Assembly: GCA_027449885.1 (NCBI GenBank)
Contig: DAIDKS010000013.1
Location: 1 to 33,772 of the forward strand
Length of the DNA stretch: 33,772 nt
From: Acidimicrobiaceae bacterium
Lineage (GTDB): Bacteria > Actinomycetota > Acidimicrobiia > Acidimicrobiales > RAAP-2
Reading direction: 5' to 3'
Shown: piece by piece, positions 14,885-26,091 of the stretch
How the letters are laid out: every line of letters begins with the position of its first letter
Numbering within the stretch: the stretch's first letter is position 1
The notes under the pieces: model-generated
Told to the model about the DNA's origin: nothing
Database searches by the model: none
What the model saw: only the letters and a program-made list of their open reading frames with translations
Position numbers and translations under genes: made by a program

Positions 14885-16255
14885 GTGGACCGACCCGACG
14901 ACCGAGGGCCCTCGCTGGCGCCGTCGACACGGCTGGGGCCGGCTCCGGGCACGCGCTGGCGCGGACCCACCCTGCTCGCGGGCGGCTCCCCGTGGGGCCT
15001 CCTGCGGATCGCCCCGGCGGCCCGACCGGTCGTGCGGACCTGGATGGGGGGCGGCGTAGTCGGCTCCCGCGGGGTCCTGGCGCGCCGTCTCGTCGACCGG
15101 GGTCTCCTCCTCGCCCGACCCCCCACTCGGCCGACGCTCGACGAGCTCGAGGTCGTCGTCCCGGTGCGCGACGACGCGCGCGGTCTCGACCGGCTGCTGC
15201 GCGGACTGGCGGGCCTCGCGGTCACGGTCGTCGACGACGGATCGAGCGACGCCAGCGCGATCGCCGCGATCGCTCGCTCGCACGGAGCCCGGCTGGTGCG
15301 TCGCGCACGATCGGGGGGACCGGCCGGCGCCCGCAACGCGGGGCTGCGGCGCACGACGGCCCGCTTCGTCTGGTTCTGCGACGCCGACGTCGACGTCGGC
15401 GAGGGGACGGCCGTCGCGCGGCGGCTGCTCGGTGCCCTCGGTGACGACCGGGTCGGCGCCGTCGCGCCCCGGGTGCGGGGCGCGGGTGGACCGGGATGGC
15501 GCGAGCGCTACGAGCGGGTCGAGGGGGCCCTCGACCGGGGACCGGCGAGCGCCGTCGTTCGCCCGGGCGGAGCCGTCCCCTTCGTCCCGAGTGCCTGCCT
15601 CCTCGTGCGTCGCGTCGCCGTCGGTCGCGGATTCGACGCCTCCCTGCTACGCGGCGAGGACGTCGACCTCGTCTGGCGTCTCGGCGACGCCGGCTGGCGG
15701 GTGCGCTACGACGCCGAGGTCTCGGTCACCCACCCCGCCCGCGCGACGCTGCGGGAGTGGTGGGGCCAGCGAGCCGGGTACGGCAGCTCGGCGGGCCCCC
15801 TGGCCCGGATCCACGGCGAGCGCCTGGCCCCGCTGCGCCTCTCGACGCCCCTCGTCGTCCTCGGCCTCGGCCTCCTCGCGGGCCCGGGTCCGGCCCTCGC
15901 CGTCGCCGCCGGGGCGACCCGACGGGTGCGCGCCGCCCTGCCGGCCGACACCCCACGTCCGAGCGTCGTCGCCGCCGGGCTCGTCGCCTCCTCACTCGTC
16001 GAGGGTGCCCGCGAGCTGCCCCGGGCCCTCTCCCGCGCCTACGGCCCCCTCGTCGTCCTCGGGCTCGTGGCGCGCGCGACGCGACCGGTCGGCCTCACCG
16101 TCCTCGGTCTCACGGCCCTTCGCCGACTGCGACGGGGTGGCCCGACGGTCGCCCTCGCCGGTGCCCTCGACGACCTCGCCTACGCGAGCGGGCTGGTGCG
16201 CGGCGCGATCGCCGCGCGCACGCTCGACCCCCTGCTCCCCCGACGACGTGCCTAG
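14885..16255 (+). CDS. mftF: MftF, mycofactocin glycosyltransferase
   Basis: The 456-residue protein has a GT2 domain: VTVVDDGSSDAS (nucleotide binding) near residues 117-128, FCDADVDV with the metal-binding DxD-like element near 162-169, and RGEDVDLVWRL (catalytic ED region) near 258. The C-terminal third has hydrophobic stretches, probably membrane-associated. MftF is known to add β-1,4-linked glucose units to (pre)mycofactocin. It is divergent from mftA across 65 nt and converges on the alcohol dehydrogenase gene, with only 2 nt between the two stop codons. Confidence 0.93.
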   Translation: MDRPDDRGPSLAPSTRLGPAPGTRWRGPTLLAGGSPWGLLRIAPAARPVVRTWMGGGVVGSRGVLARRLVDRGLLLARPPTRPTLDELEVVVPVRDDARGLDRLLRGLAGLAVTVVDDGSSDASAIAAIARSHGARLVRRARSGGPAGARNAGLRRTTARFVWFCDADVDVGEGTAVARRLLGALGDDRVGAVAPRVRGAGGPGWRERYERVEGALDRGPASAVVRPGGAVPFVPSACLLVRRVAVGRGFDASLLRGEDVDLVWRLGDAGWRVRYDAEVSVTHPARATLREWWGQRAGYGSSAGPLARIHGERLAPLRLSTPLVVLGLGLLAGPGPALAVAAGATRRVRAALPADTPRPSVVAAGLVASSLVEGARELPRALSRAYGPLVVLGLVARATRPVGLTVLGLTALRRLRRGGPTVALAGALDDLAYASGLVRGAIAARTLDPLLPRRRA

Positions 16256-16261
16256 CGCTAG
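16252..16261. repeat. Perfect palindrome carrying both stop codons of convergent mftF and ADH genes
   Basis: CTAGCGCTAG contains the mftF TAG (plus) and the alcohol dehydrogenase TAG (minus). The two transcription units therefore meet with no room for separate terminators. A similar arrangement ends acnA and the SulP gene at 21903-21914. Confidence 0.8.
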
Positions 16262-17409
16262 AAGCGCACCACCCCGCGGATGTTGTGGCCCTCGGCCAGG
16301 TCGTCGTAGCCGCGCTGGACCTCGTCGAGCGTGTACTCGCGCGTGATCAGCTCGTCGACCATCAGCTGGCCCTCGTGGTGCAGGCGCAGTAGGCGCGCGA
16401 TCTGGTGGCGCGGGTTGGCCGAGCCGAAGACGGTGCCGAGCAGCGCCTGGTTGAACATCGAGAACATGAAGAGGTTGAGGTCGACCGACGTCTGGTGGTA
16501 GGGGGCGATGGCCGTCGCCACGACGGCGCCCCCCTTCGCGGTGATCGAGCGGGCCTGCTCCACCAGCTCGCTCGTGAGCACGCCGGTCGCCACGATCACG
16601 ACGTCGCAGTTGCGCCCCATCGTGAGCTCGGGGAGGATCGTGAAGGCCGCGTCGAGGGCGCTCGCGCACCCGTGGGTCGCCCCGATGGCCCTCGCGCGCT
16701 CGACCTTGCTCTCGTCGACGTCGATGGCGACGACGGCCCGGGCCCCGGCGTGTCGGGCGCCCTGGATGGCGCCCGACCCGACGCCCCCGCAGCCGATGAC
16801 GGCGACGACGTCGCCGGGCCGCACGGCGCCCCGGTCGACGGCCGAGCCGAAGCCCGTCGAGATGCCGCACGAGATGAGGGCCGCCGCGCGCAGGTCGTAC
16901 CAGGGGTCGATCTTCACGAGCGAGGCCTCGTGGACGACGATCTGCTCGGCGAAGGTCCCGAGCTGGGCCATTCGGTTGAGCGGGGTCTCGCCGAGGTGGT
17001 GACGCCAGGTCCCGTCGCTGATCATCGGCCCGGCGAGCGTGGTCGCCGCGAGGTCGCACAGGTACTGGCGGCCCGAGGCGCAGGCCGGGCAGGTCCCGCA
17101 GCTCGGCACGAAGGAGACCGCGACGTGGTCGCCGGGCGCGAGGCCGGTGACGCCGGGGCCGACCTCCTCGACGACGCCCGCGCCCTCGTGGCCCCCGATG
17201 ATCGGGAACATCGACGGGCGACCGGTCATCATCTCGAGGATCGAGGGGTCCTGGGCCATGTCCCCGGTGCGCAGGTGCTCGTCGGAGTGACAGAGCCCGG
17301 CGAAGGCCATGCGCACCCGCACCTCGTGGGCGCGGGGCTCGTCGATCTCGATGACCTCGGTGCGCCAGGGCCCGTGGAGCTCGCTGACGACGGACGCGCG
17401 TACCTGCAT
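16258..17409 (-). CDS. NDMA-dependent-type zinc alcohol dehydrogenase (mycofactocin-linked)
   Basis: The product is about 383 residues. Catalytic zinc ligands Cys40 (GLCHSDEH) and His74/Glu75 (GGHEGAG) are present. The structural zinc site is Cys104, Cys107, Cys110 and Cys118, and the NAD fold is VAVIGCGGVGSGAIQGA. The sequence resembles the actinobacterial NDMA-dependent alcohol dehydrogenases, whose NAD(H) is held tightly and which are thought to pass electrons to mycofactocin. ATG at 17409 follows GAGGGGGA, and the conserved MQVRA start fits; a longer frame would add 13 unrelated residues. Position beside mftF supports the link. The alcohol substrate is unknown. Confidence 0.9.
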   Translation of the reverse strand: MQVRASVVSELHGPWRTEVIEIDEPRAHEVRVRMAFAGLCHSDEHLRTGDMAQDPSILEMMTGRPSMFPIIGGHEGAGVVEEVGPGVTGLAPGDHVAVSFVPSCGTCPACASGRQYLCDLAATTLAGPMISDGTWRHHLGETPLNRMAQLGTFAEQIVVHEASLVKIDPWYDLRAAALISCGISTGFGSAVDRGAVRPGDVVAVIGCGGVGSGAIQGARHAGARAVVAIDVDESKVERARAIGATHGCASALDAAFTILPELTMGRNCDVVIVATGVLTSELVEQARSITAKGGAVVATAIAPYHQTSVDLNLFMFSMFNQALLGTVFGSANPRHQIARLLRLHHEGQLMVDELITREYTLDEVQRGYDDLAEGHNIRGVVRF

Positions 17410-17461
17410 GGATCCCCCTCGACGCGCCCCGCGGGCGCTCGGCGTCACTCTACCGAGCCGG

Positions 17462-19174
17462 CTACATCCTTTCCGGGGCGTCGATCCCGAGGGCGCCGAG
17501 CCCCAGGGCGAGGGTCCTCGCGGCCAGGCGGCACAGGGCCAGTCGCTCGTCGCGCACCTCGCCCTCGGCCGAGAGCACCGGACAGGCCTCGTAGAAGGCA
17601 GTCAGGCGCTGGGCGAAGTCGAAGAGGTGGGTGCAGAGGCGGTGCGGCGCCGACCCCTCGAGCGCCGAGGCGACCGCCTCGGGCAGGGCGAGGAGTCCGA
17701 GGGCGAGGTCCCGCTCCGCGGGCTCCGCGAGGGCGAGGCGCGCCGGGACCGCCGCGTCGCCGGCCCGACGCAGGATGGACCGCAACCGAGCGTGCGCGTA
17801 CTGCAGGTACGGCCCGGTGTCCCCCTCGAAGGCGAGCATCCGGTCGAGGTCGAAGACGTAGTCGCGCTGGCGCTCGGTCGAGAGATCGGCGTACTTGATC
17901 GCCGCGCGGGCGATCTGGCCGGCGAGCTCGCGGCGCTCGTCGGGCGTGAGGTCGGCGCCCCGCTCGACCAGGCCCGCCTCGGCCCGCTCGACGGCCTCGT
18001 CGACGAGGGCGACCAGCTTCACCGTCTCGCCACTGCGGGTCTTGAACATCTTGCGATCGGGTCCGAGCACGTGACCGAAGGCCACGTGCTCGCAGTGCAC
18101 GCGATCGGGGAGCCAGCCGGCCTCGCGAGCCGCCGCGAAGACCATCGCGAAGTGCTGGGCCTGCGGGGTGCCCACGACGTAGAGCATCTCGTCGGCCCCG
18201 AGGCCGAAGACCCGGTCGCGCACGGCGGCGAGGTCGGTCGCGGCGTAGCCGAAGCCCCCGTCGTTCTTCTGCACGATGAGGGGCTGGGGCTCTCCGTCGC
18301 GCCCGGTGAAGCCCTCGGGGAAGACGCACCGGGCCCCGTCGCTCTCGACGAGCAGGCCGAGCGCGTCGAGGTCGGCGACGACGCCCTCGAGGTAGTCGTT
18401 GTACGCCGACTCCCCCCAGACGTCGTCGGCCGAGAGCAGCACGTCGAGCTTCGCGTAGACCTCGCTGAAGTAGGCGACCGACTGGTCGACGAGGATCCGC
18501 CACAGCCGACGGGTCTCGGCGTCGCCGCGCTGGAGCATCACGACGCGGGACCGGCTGCGCTCGCGGAACTCCTCCGAGGCGTCGAAGGAGGCTCGGGCCC
18601 CCTGGTAGAAGGCGTTGAGGTCGCCGATCGAGAGCTCGGCGATCGCCCGGTCCTCGCCGAGGTCGAGCAGGTGCTCGATGAGCATCCCGAAGGGCGTGCC
18701 CCAATCCCCCACGTGGTTGCGCGCGATGACCGTGTGGCCGACGAGACGGTGCAGGCGCACCAGCGCGTCGCCGATCACCGTCGAGCGCAGGTGCCCGACG
18801 TGCATCTCCTTCGCCACGTTGGGCGCCGAGTAGTCGATCACCACCCGTCGGGGCTCGCGCGCCCGCTCGATCCCGAGCATCGGGTCCTCGAGGAGCGCGA
18901 GCAGGCGTCGGCTGAGGTAGTCGGCGCTGAGGCGCAGGTTGAGGAAGCCCGGCCCGGCGACCTCCACGTCGGCGAGGTCCGCGATCTCGAGGTGCGCGAC
19001 GACCTCGGCGGCGACCTCGCGCGGCGGGCGCCCCAGGGCCTTCGCCACGGCCATCACGCCGTTCGCCTGGTAGTCGGCGTGCTCGCTCGGACGCAGCACG
19101 GGGTCGGCGCCCGGGGCGACGGCGTCGAAGCCGACCCGGAGCCGCGAGAGCAGCTCGTCGTAGGTGCTCGTCAC
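17462..19174 (-). CDS. argS: Arginyl-tRNA synthetase
   Basis: The product has 570 residues. The N-terminal Add-1 domain precedes [19 protein letters not shown], with the HIGH motif as HVGH at residues 125-128. KMFKTRSG replaces the KMSKS loop, and the C-terminal anticodon-binding helix bundle ([18 protein letters not shown]) is present. The enzyme charges tRNA-Arg. GTG at 19174 is preferred: it gives the usual N-terminus ([10 protein letters not shown]), and GAGACT lies 6 nt upstream, matching the leaderless promoter layout, although GGAGGG also directly precedes it. It is divergent from acnA. Confidence 0.96.
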   Translation of the reverse strand: MTSTYDELLSRLRVGFDAVAPGADPVLRPSEHADYQANGVMAVAKALGRPPREVAAEVVAHLEIADLADVEVAGPGFLNLRLSADYLSRRLLALLEDPMLGIERAREPRRVVIDYSAPNVAKEMHVGHLRSTVIGDALVRLHRLVGHTVIARNHVGDWGTPFGMLIEHLLDLGEDRAIAELSIGDLNAFYQGARASFDASEEFRERSRSRVVMLQRGDAETRRLWRILVDQSVAYFSEVYAKLDVLLSADDVWGESAYNDYLEGVVADLDALGLLVESDGARCVFPEGFTGRDGEPQPLIVQKNDGGFGYAATDLAAVRDRVFGLGADEMLYVVGTPQAQHFAMVFAAAREAGWLPDRVHCEHVAFGHVLGPDRKMFKTRSGETVKLVALVDEAVERAEAGLVERGADLTPDERRELAGQIARAAIKYADLSTERQRDYVFDLDRMLAFEGDTGPYLQYAHARLRSILRRAGDAAVPARLALAEPAERDLALGLLALPEAVASALEGSAPHRLCTHLFDFAQRLTAFYEACPVLSAEGEVRDERLALCRLAARTLALGLGALGIDAPERM

Positions 19175-19233
19175 CCCTCCAGTCTCGCACGGGGCCGCCG
19201 GCGGGTGCCCCGGATTGGGGGCAGAATGGGCAG
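19175..19233. promoter_or_regulatory. Divergent argS/acnA promoter region
   Basis: In this 59-nt gap, GAGACT (19186-19181, minus) lies 6 nt before the argS GTG and CAGAAT (19222-19227, plus) lies 6 nt before the acnA ATG. Neither gene has a well-placed ribosome site, so both may be read from leaderless transcripts. Confidence 0.45.
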
Positions 19234-21902
<2,669 letters not shown>

Positions 21903-21906
<4 letters not shown>

Positions 21907-21914
21907 CCGGTCAG
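21903..21914. repeat. Perfect palindrome spanning the convergent acnA and SulP stop codons
   Basis: CTGACCGGTCAG contains the acnA TGA (21904-21906) and, on the other strand, the SulP TGA (21913-21911). No separate terminator fits between the genes. Confidence 0.8.
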
Positions 21915-23626
21915 TCGCCGCGGTGGGGGTGGTGCGCCCGCTCCACCGCGGCGTCGACGCTGTCGGCGAGGTGCATCGCGCGCACCCGCTCGTCGAGCGC
22001 GTGGGTCAGCTGGTGGCGCACCGCCGCGTTGGCGCGGGCGACGGCGACCGTGATCCCCTCGGCGTCGAGGTCGGCCACGATCTCGGTGAGCACCTGGAGC
22101 CCCGTGAAGTCGAGGTCGGCCATCGCGACGGCGTCGATGACGACGGCCCGGGTGTCGGGATACGTGGCGAGTAGGTCGTGGAGCTCGCGGCGAAAGACCC
22201 CCGAGTTCGCGAAGTAGAGGGTCTCGTCGAAGAGGACGGCGAGGACGTGGTCGACGCGCTCGACCGACGGCCGGTCGAGCGGCTCCCAACTGGTGGTGCC
22301 GTGGCGCCGACCGAGGGCCACCATGCGGGGTCGGGCCGAGCGCCACGTGCGCACCCCGATGGCGAGCCCGACCGCCACGGCGAGCCCGACCTCGACCCCG
22401 AGGACGACGACCCCGAGGAGCGAGACGCCGGCCACCCCGAACTCGGCCCGGCTCGAGCGCCAGATCGCTCGCAGGGTGGCCGTCTTCACCAGTCGGCCGG
22501 CGATGAAGAAGAGGACGCCGGCGAGCGCCGGCATCGGGATGGTGTGGGCGTAGGTGGCGAGCGGCGAGAGGGCGAGCGCCACGACCGCGGCGACCAGTCC
22601 CGGGAACTTGGTCCGTCCGCCCGCGAGGCGCGTCACGGTGGTGCGGGCCGGGCTCGCGTCGACGGGGAAGGTCCCGAGCAGGCCGGCCACCACGTTCGCC
22701 GCGCCGACGCCCACGAAGTCGCGGTCGAGGTCCTCGGCGATGCCGATCTCGTCGGCCGAGACGCGCGACGTGATCGCGCTCTGGCTGATGATGACGATCG
22801 CGATCGTGAGCGAGGTCACGATGACCGACCCCCACTGGTCCACGCTCAGCCACCGCAGCCGCCAGACCGGCGTTCCCACGATGACCGCGCCGAGGGAGGC
22901 GACGCCGTGACGGGTGAGGTGCAGGGCGACCGAGAGCGCGGTCGCGCCGACGACGGCGACGAGCGCCGTCGGGAGCCGGGGGTTGAGTCGCTCCCCGACG
23001 ACCATGACGACGACGGTCCCCAGGGAGATCGCGAGGGCCCACGGGCGCACGTCGCCGAGCTGGGTGGCGATCGCGTGGAGCCGCGCGGCGACCGACTCTC
23101 CACCCCCCGCGACCCCGAGGGCCTTCGGGAGTTGGTGGACCACGATGATGACGGCGATCCCGGCGAGGAAGCCGTTCACGATCGGGGCCGAGAGGAAGTC
23201 GGCCATCCACCCCAGCCGCAGGAGCCCGACGGCCCCGACGAGGAGTCCGGCGACGACGGCCGTCACGGCGACGAGGGTGAGGTAGTCGGGGGAGCCGCTC
23301 GCCGCCAGGTGCGCGATGGCGATGGCGAAGAGCGGGGCGATCGTCGAGTCGGCGCCGACCGAGACGATCGGGTTCGAGCCGACGAGGACGAACGTGAGCG
23401 TCGCCGCGATAAAGGCGATCATCGCGAGGAAGGCCGGCACTCCCGCCAGCTGGGAGGTCGCCAGCTGCTCGGGGATCGCGATGGCGAGGAGGGTGATCCC
23501 GGCGAGCGTCTCGCGACCGAGGTTGTCGCGGCTCACGCCCCGGAAGGTGTCGCGGAGCCCCCCCAGGGACTGGCGGTGGGCGACCGGGGTGCGCGGGGTC
23601 GGGTGGCGCTTCACCGGGTGGGCCAT
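21911..23626 (-). CDS. SulP-family anion transporter with STAS domain
   Basis: The 571-residue protein has about 10-12 hydrophobic segments from residue 40 to 410, including the SulP features GLRDTFRG, AIAIPEQLATSQLAGVPA and VSVGADSTIAPLFA. A cytoplasmic STAS domain lies at about 450-560 (LYFANSGVFRRELHDLL, VVIDAVAMADLDFTGLQVL, with Asp in place of the often phosphorylated Ser/Thr). The family moves sulfate, bicarbonate or dicarboxylates; the substrate here cannot be told. The ATG has no ribosome site, but TAGGGT (23638-23633) lies 6 nt upstream, suggesting a leaderless transcript. Confidence 0.93.
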   Translation of the reverse strand: MAHPVKRHPTPRTPVAHRQSLGGLRDTFRGVSRDNLGRETLAGITLLAIAIPEQLATSQLAGVPAFLAMIAFIAATLTFVLVGSNPIVSVGADSTIAPLFAIAIAHLAASGSPDYLTLVAVTAVVAGLLVGAVGLLRLGWMADFLSAPIVNGFLAGIAVIIVVHQLPKALGVAGGGESVAARLHAIATQLGDVRPWALAISLGTVVVMVVGERLNPRLPTALVAVVGATALSVALHLTRHGVASLGAVIVGTPVWRLRWLSVDQWGSVIVTSLTIAIVIISQSAITSRVSADEIGIAEDLDRDFVGVGAANVVAGLLGTFPVDASPARTTVTRLAGGRTKFPGLVAAVVALALSPLATYAHTIPMPALAGVLFFIAGRLVKTATLRAIWRSSRAEFGVAGVSLLGVVVLGVEVGLAVAVGLAIGVRTWRSARPRMVALGRRHGTTSWEPLDRPSVERVDHVLAVLFDETLYFANSGVFRRELHDLLATYPDTRAVVIDAVAMADLDFTGLQVLTEIVADLDAEGITVAVARANAAVRHQLTHALDERVRAMHLADSVDAAVERAHHPHRGD

Positions 23627-23632
23627 GGGCTC

Positions 23633-23638
23633 ACCCTA
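23633..23638 (-). promoter_or_regulatory. Probable -10 box of the leaderless SulP promoter
   Basis: TAGGGT on the minus strand sits 6 nt before the ATG at 23626, with no Shine-Dalgarno sequence. It abuts the hairpin that follows the upstream secreted-protein gene. Confidence 0.45.
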
Positions 23639-23672
23639 CGCCCGCCGCCCCCCGATCGAGGGGCGGCGGGCG
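23639..23672. terminator. GC-rich hairpin after the secreted repeat-protein gene
   Basis: The 13-bp perfect arms 23639-23651 (CGCCCGCCGCCCC) and 23660-23672 enclose an 8-nt loop. It starts 13 nt after the stop at 23686 on the minus strand. There is no T tract, as usual in such GC-rich genomes, but size and position suit a terminator. Confidence 0.65.
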
Positions 23673-23685
23673 TCGAGTCGGTACG

Positions 23686-25257
23686 TCAGTTGCTGAGCGT
23701 GACGGTCGTGGCGACGAGGGCGCCACCGACCGAGGTCGCCGTGATCGAGACGTGCATCCCCACCGCGAGCACGAGGGTCCCGAGGGCGCTCGCCGGCACG
23801 CTGATGGTGGCGGCCGGCGCGTTGTCACCGGGCAGCAGCGTCAGCGAGACGGCCCCGCCGGCGGTCGTCGGGGCGACGACCGCGGCGACCGTGCCGTCGA
23901 GGTGGACGACGGGGGCCGTCACGCCGACCGACCCGCTCCCTCCCTGTCCGTAGGTGCCCTGTCCGTTGGTGCCCTGCCCGTTGGTGCCCTGTCCGTTGTG
24001 GTCACCCTCGGGCGACTGGACGCGCAGGGTGACGAGCGTCAGGACGCCGTTCACCAGCGTCGCGCGGGCGTGGACCCGGGCGCCGACGATCGTCGTCGGC
24101 AGCGCGGGACCGTTCGCGCCGACCGTGATCGAGACCGGAGTGGCCGTCGGCGACTCGTTCGGCTGGATCATGAGGACGCCACCCTGGTAGGCGACGACGA
24201 CGCCCTCGACCTCGGTCACCACGTTCTGCGGGGCACCACCCTCGACCCAGAGAGAGACGAGCGTCGCCGTGGGCGTGCTCGGGGCGCCGGGCGCGGGCGT
24301 CCCGGACGTCGTCGGCGCCGCGTAGGTGACGATCGCGTGGACGTGGTCGCCGACACTCACCGTCGGGACGGGCGTCGTCGGGCTGGTCGGGATCGCCACC
24401 ACCACCGGGGCGGCCCCGTCACCGGGCTGGATGGTGATGCTCGTCGGGGACGCCGCGACCACCACGCCCTCGAGGCGCACGGTCGCCGAGGTGCCTGCCT
24501 GGGTCAGGCCGAGGCCGGGCTGGCCGGCCGACGCGCCGTCCACCTGGAGGGCGAGCAGCGCGTACGCGCCGTTCGAGTACGAGGCGATCGCCTCCACCCA
24601 CTGGCCGGCCGCGAGGGTCGTGGGGAGGGTGACGGTCCCGACGCTGACCGTGACCGGCGCGCCACCCTCGAGCGTGAGGGAGAGGGTCCCGTTGGCGAGG
24701 CCGGTGACGAGGCCCTCGAGCTCCACGACGCCGCTGGCGCCGGTGCTCGACAGCGAGGTGGCCGTGAGGCCGTTGCCGCCGAGGTCGGCCGAGACGCTCA
24801 CCACCGAGCCGACGGTGCCCGTCGTCTGCCCGTCGTGGGCGCGACGACCCCCGGTGCGCACGAGGACGCTGCTGCCGCCGCCGGAGAGGACGACGCCGCC
24901 CGCGGTCCGGGCCGCGACGACGGCGCGGAAGTTCACGCGACCTCCGCGACCGGCGGTGCGCAGCGAGGTCGTGGCGTCGGTGCCGTCCGCGAGGGCGCGG
25001 ACCCGGGCGACGACGCGCACGCCGGGACGGAGGGAGCGGGCGGCGGCCGGGGCGACCCGCAGGGTCGCGAGCGCCCCGCGGTCCACGACGACGATGGTGT
25101 CGCGCACCGAGCTCGTCGCGACGACGGTCCCGGTGACGGTGGTCGTGGACCCGGCGCGCGCGACGCTGGCCGCGCCGGCGACTCCGGCGAGCGAACCGGC
25201 CCCGAGCACCAGGGCGGCGCCGAGCGACGCACCTCGAGTGAGACGTCGAACAGTCAT
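23686..25257 (-). CDS. Secreted multi-repeat protein resembling DUF5666
   Basis: The product is about 523 residues. It starts with a signal peptide (MTVRRLTRGAS, a hydrophobic Ala/Leu/Gly core, then AGAASVARA). The rest is built of about six repeats of roughly 70-80 residues, each with a strand-rich pattern such as VELEGLVTGLANGTLSL, VRLEGVVVAASPTSITI, TEVEGVVVAYQGGVLMI and VHLDGTVAAVVAPT. These look like small β-barrel (OB-like) units as in DUF5666. A Gly/Asn/Gln linker of 5-residue repeats (NGQGT) precedes the last unit. There are no Cys residues in the mature part, and no anchor or sorting signal. ATG at 25257 follows AAGGGG by 8 nt. Function is unknown; it is probably a cell-envelope or extracellular protein. 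Confidence 0.8.
   Translation of the reverse strand: MTVRRLTRGASLGAALVLGAGSLAGVAGAASVARAGSTTTVTGTVVATSSVRDTIVVVDRGALATLRVAPAAARSLRPGVRVVARVRALADGTDATTSLRTAGRGGRVNFRAVVAARTAGGVVLSGGGSSVLVRTGGRRAHDGQTTGTVGSVVSVSADLGGNGLTATSLSSTGASGVVELEGLVTGLANGTLSLTLEGGAPVTVSVGTVTLPTTLAAGQWVEAIASYSNGAYALLALQVDGASAGQPGLGLTQAGTSATVRLEGVVVAASPTSITIQPGDGAAPVVVAIPTSPTTPVPTVSVGDHVHAIVTYAAPTTSGTPAPGAPSTPTATLVSLWVEGGAPQNVVTEVEGVVVAYQGGVLMIQPNESPTATPVSITVGANGPALPTTIVGARVHARATLVNGVLTLVTLRVQSPEGDHNGQGTNGQGTNGQGTYGQGGSGSVGVTAPVVHLDGTVAAVVAPTTAGGAVSLTLLPGDNAPAATISVPASALGTLVLAVGMHVSITATSVGGALVATTVTLSN
23942..24001. repeat. Four tandem 15-nt repeats inside the secreted-protein gene
   Basis: Four copies of a 15-nt unit (CCCTGTCCGTTGGTG on the plus strand, with small changes) encode NGQGT-type pentapeptides. 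Copy number could vary between strains by slippage without breaking the frame. Confidence 0.85.
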
Positions 25258-25274
25258 GATGTGATCCCCTTCAG

Positions 25275-25348
25275 TCGGGCGTGGGTCGCCCGATCCGCTG
25301 AGCAACTTACGGAGCCACTCTCAGAGGGGGCTCCCGACTGCCTGGGAG
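25275..25348. promoter_or_regulatory. Three small inverted repeats between the PIG-L gene and the secreted-protein gene
   Basis: TCGGGCG/CGCCCGA (25275-25281, 25287-25293) lies just upstream of the secreted-protein ribosome site and could be a leader hairpin or operator. GGAGCC/GGCTCC (25311-25316, 25329-25334) and CTCCC/GGGAG (25331-25335, 25344-25348) lie after the PIG-L stop and could end that transcript; the last two overlap and are alternatives. Confidence 0.4.
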
Positions 25349-25359
25349 TTTGGTGGGAT

Positions 25360-26091
25360 CTACGCGGTCGTGACGACGCGGAAGGTCTCGGCCAGACGCT
25401 TCTTCGCCCAGCCCGCCCGCTTGGCGGCGACGCGGCCCCACTGGCGCACCGAGGCCTCGAGGTCGTCGCGATCGCCGACCTGGCTGCGGTGCTGGCGTAG
25501 GGCCTCGATCTTGCGATCGACGGTCTTCGTCACGTCGACCCCCAGGGTGGGCTCGATCGCCGTCGCCAGCCAGACCGTGGGCACCGCGTGAGGTGGGAGG
25601 CCCTCGGCGAGGAGCTCGGGGAAGGCGTGGGGGTTGCGCGCGTCGGGGTAGACGGCGCGCAGCGTGGCCTCGCCGGCCGCCAGGTGGTCGGGGTGGCTCG
25701 CGAAGATGCGGTCGTAGTTGCGCTCCGGGCTCTGGCAGATCACGAGGTCCGGCCGGTGACGGCGGATCTCGCGGGCGATGTCCCGGCGCAGCTCGAGGGT
25801 GACCTCGACCCGGCCGTCGGGGTAGTGGAGGAACGTGAGGTCGTGCGCCCCGAGGACCTTCGCCGCCCCGCGCTGCTCGGACTCGCGCGTGGCGGCGCGC
25901 TCCTCGGGCGTCGCGCGCGAGGCGTCGCCGCCGGCGTCGCCCGAGGTGACGAGGCAGTAGCGCACGTCGACGCCGTCGTCGGTCAGGCGGGCGATGGTGC
26001 CGCCCGAGCCGAAGTCGACGTCGTCGGGGTGGGCCATGACGACGAGGGCCCGCCGGATCGCGCGGTCGCGGTGGTACTTGGGCAGTGTCAC
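25360..26091 (-). CDS. PIG-L/LmbE-family N-acetylglucosaminyl deacetylase-like protein
   Basis: The product has 243 residues. Zinc-site residues typical of the family are present: His21, Asp23 and Asp24 in AHPDDVDFGSGGT, and His136 in ASHPDHLAAG. Such enzymes remove acetyl groups from N-acetylglucosamine conjugates (MshB and Mca in mycothiol metabolism) or related amides. The length and the short N-terminus fit the generic PIG-L group rather than the longer MshB/Mca proteins, so a mycothiol role is only a possibility. GTG at 26091 overlaps the helicase stop (GTGA), so the two genes are translationally coupled although their functions look unrelated. Confidence 0.87.
   Translation of the reverse strand: MTLPKYHRDRAIRRALVVMAHPDDVDFGSGGTIARLTDDGVDVRYCLVTSGDAGGDASRATPEERAATRESEQRGAAKVLGAHDLTFLHYPDGRVEVTLELRRDIAREIRRHRPDLVICQSPERNYDRIFASHPDHLAAGEATLRAVYPDARNPHAFPELLAEGLPPHAVPTVWLATAIEPTLGVDVTKTVDRKIEALRQHRSQVGDRDDLEASVRQWGRVAAKRAGWAKKRLAETFRVVTTA

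Noticed and set aside
21911..23626. Assignment of the SulP protein as a sulfate exporter of the sulfide module
   Set aside because: It is 12 kb away on its own promoter, and SulP substrates vary; the link is not supported.
23942..24001. Possible CRISPR or regulatory repeat
   Set aside because: The 15-nt units are contiguous with no spacers and encode an in-frame Gly/Gln/Asn linker.
25360..26091. Assignment as MshB or Mca of mycothiol metabolism
   Set aside because: Only the general PIG-L zinc motifs are visible; length and context do not single out either enzyme.
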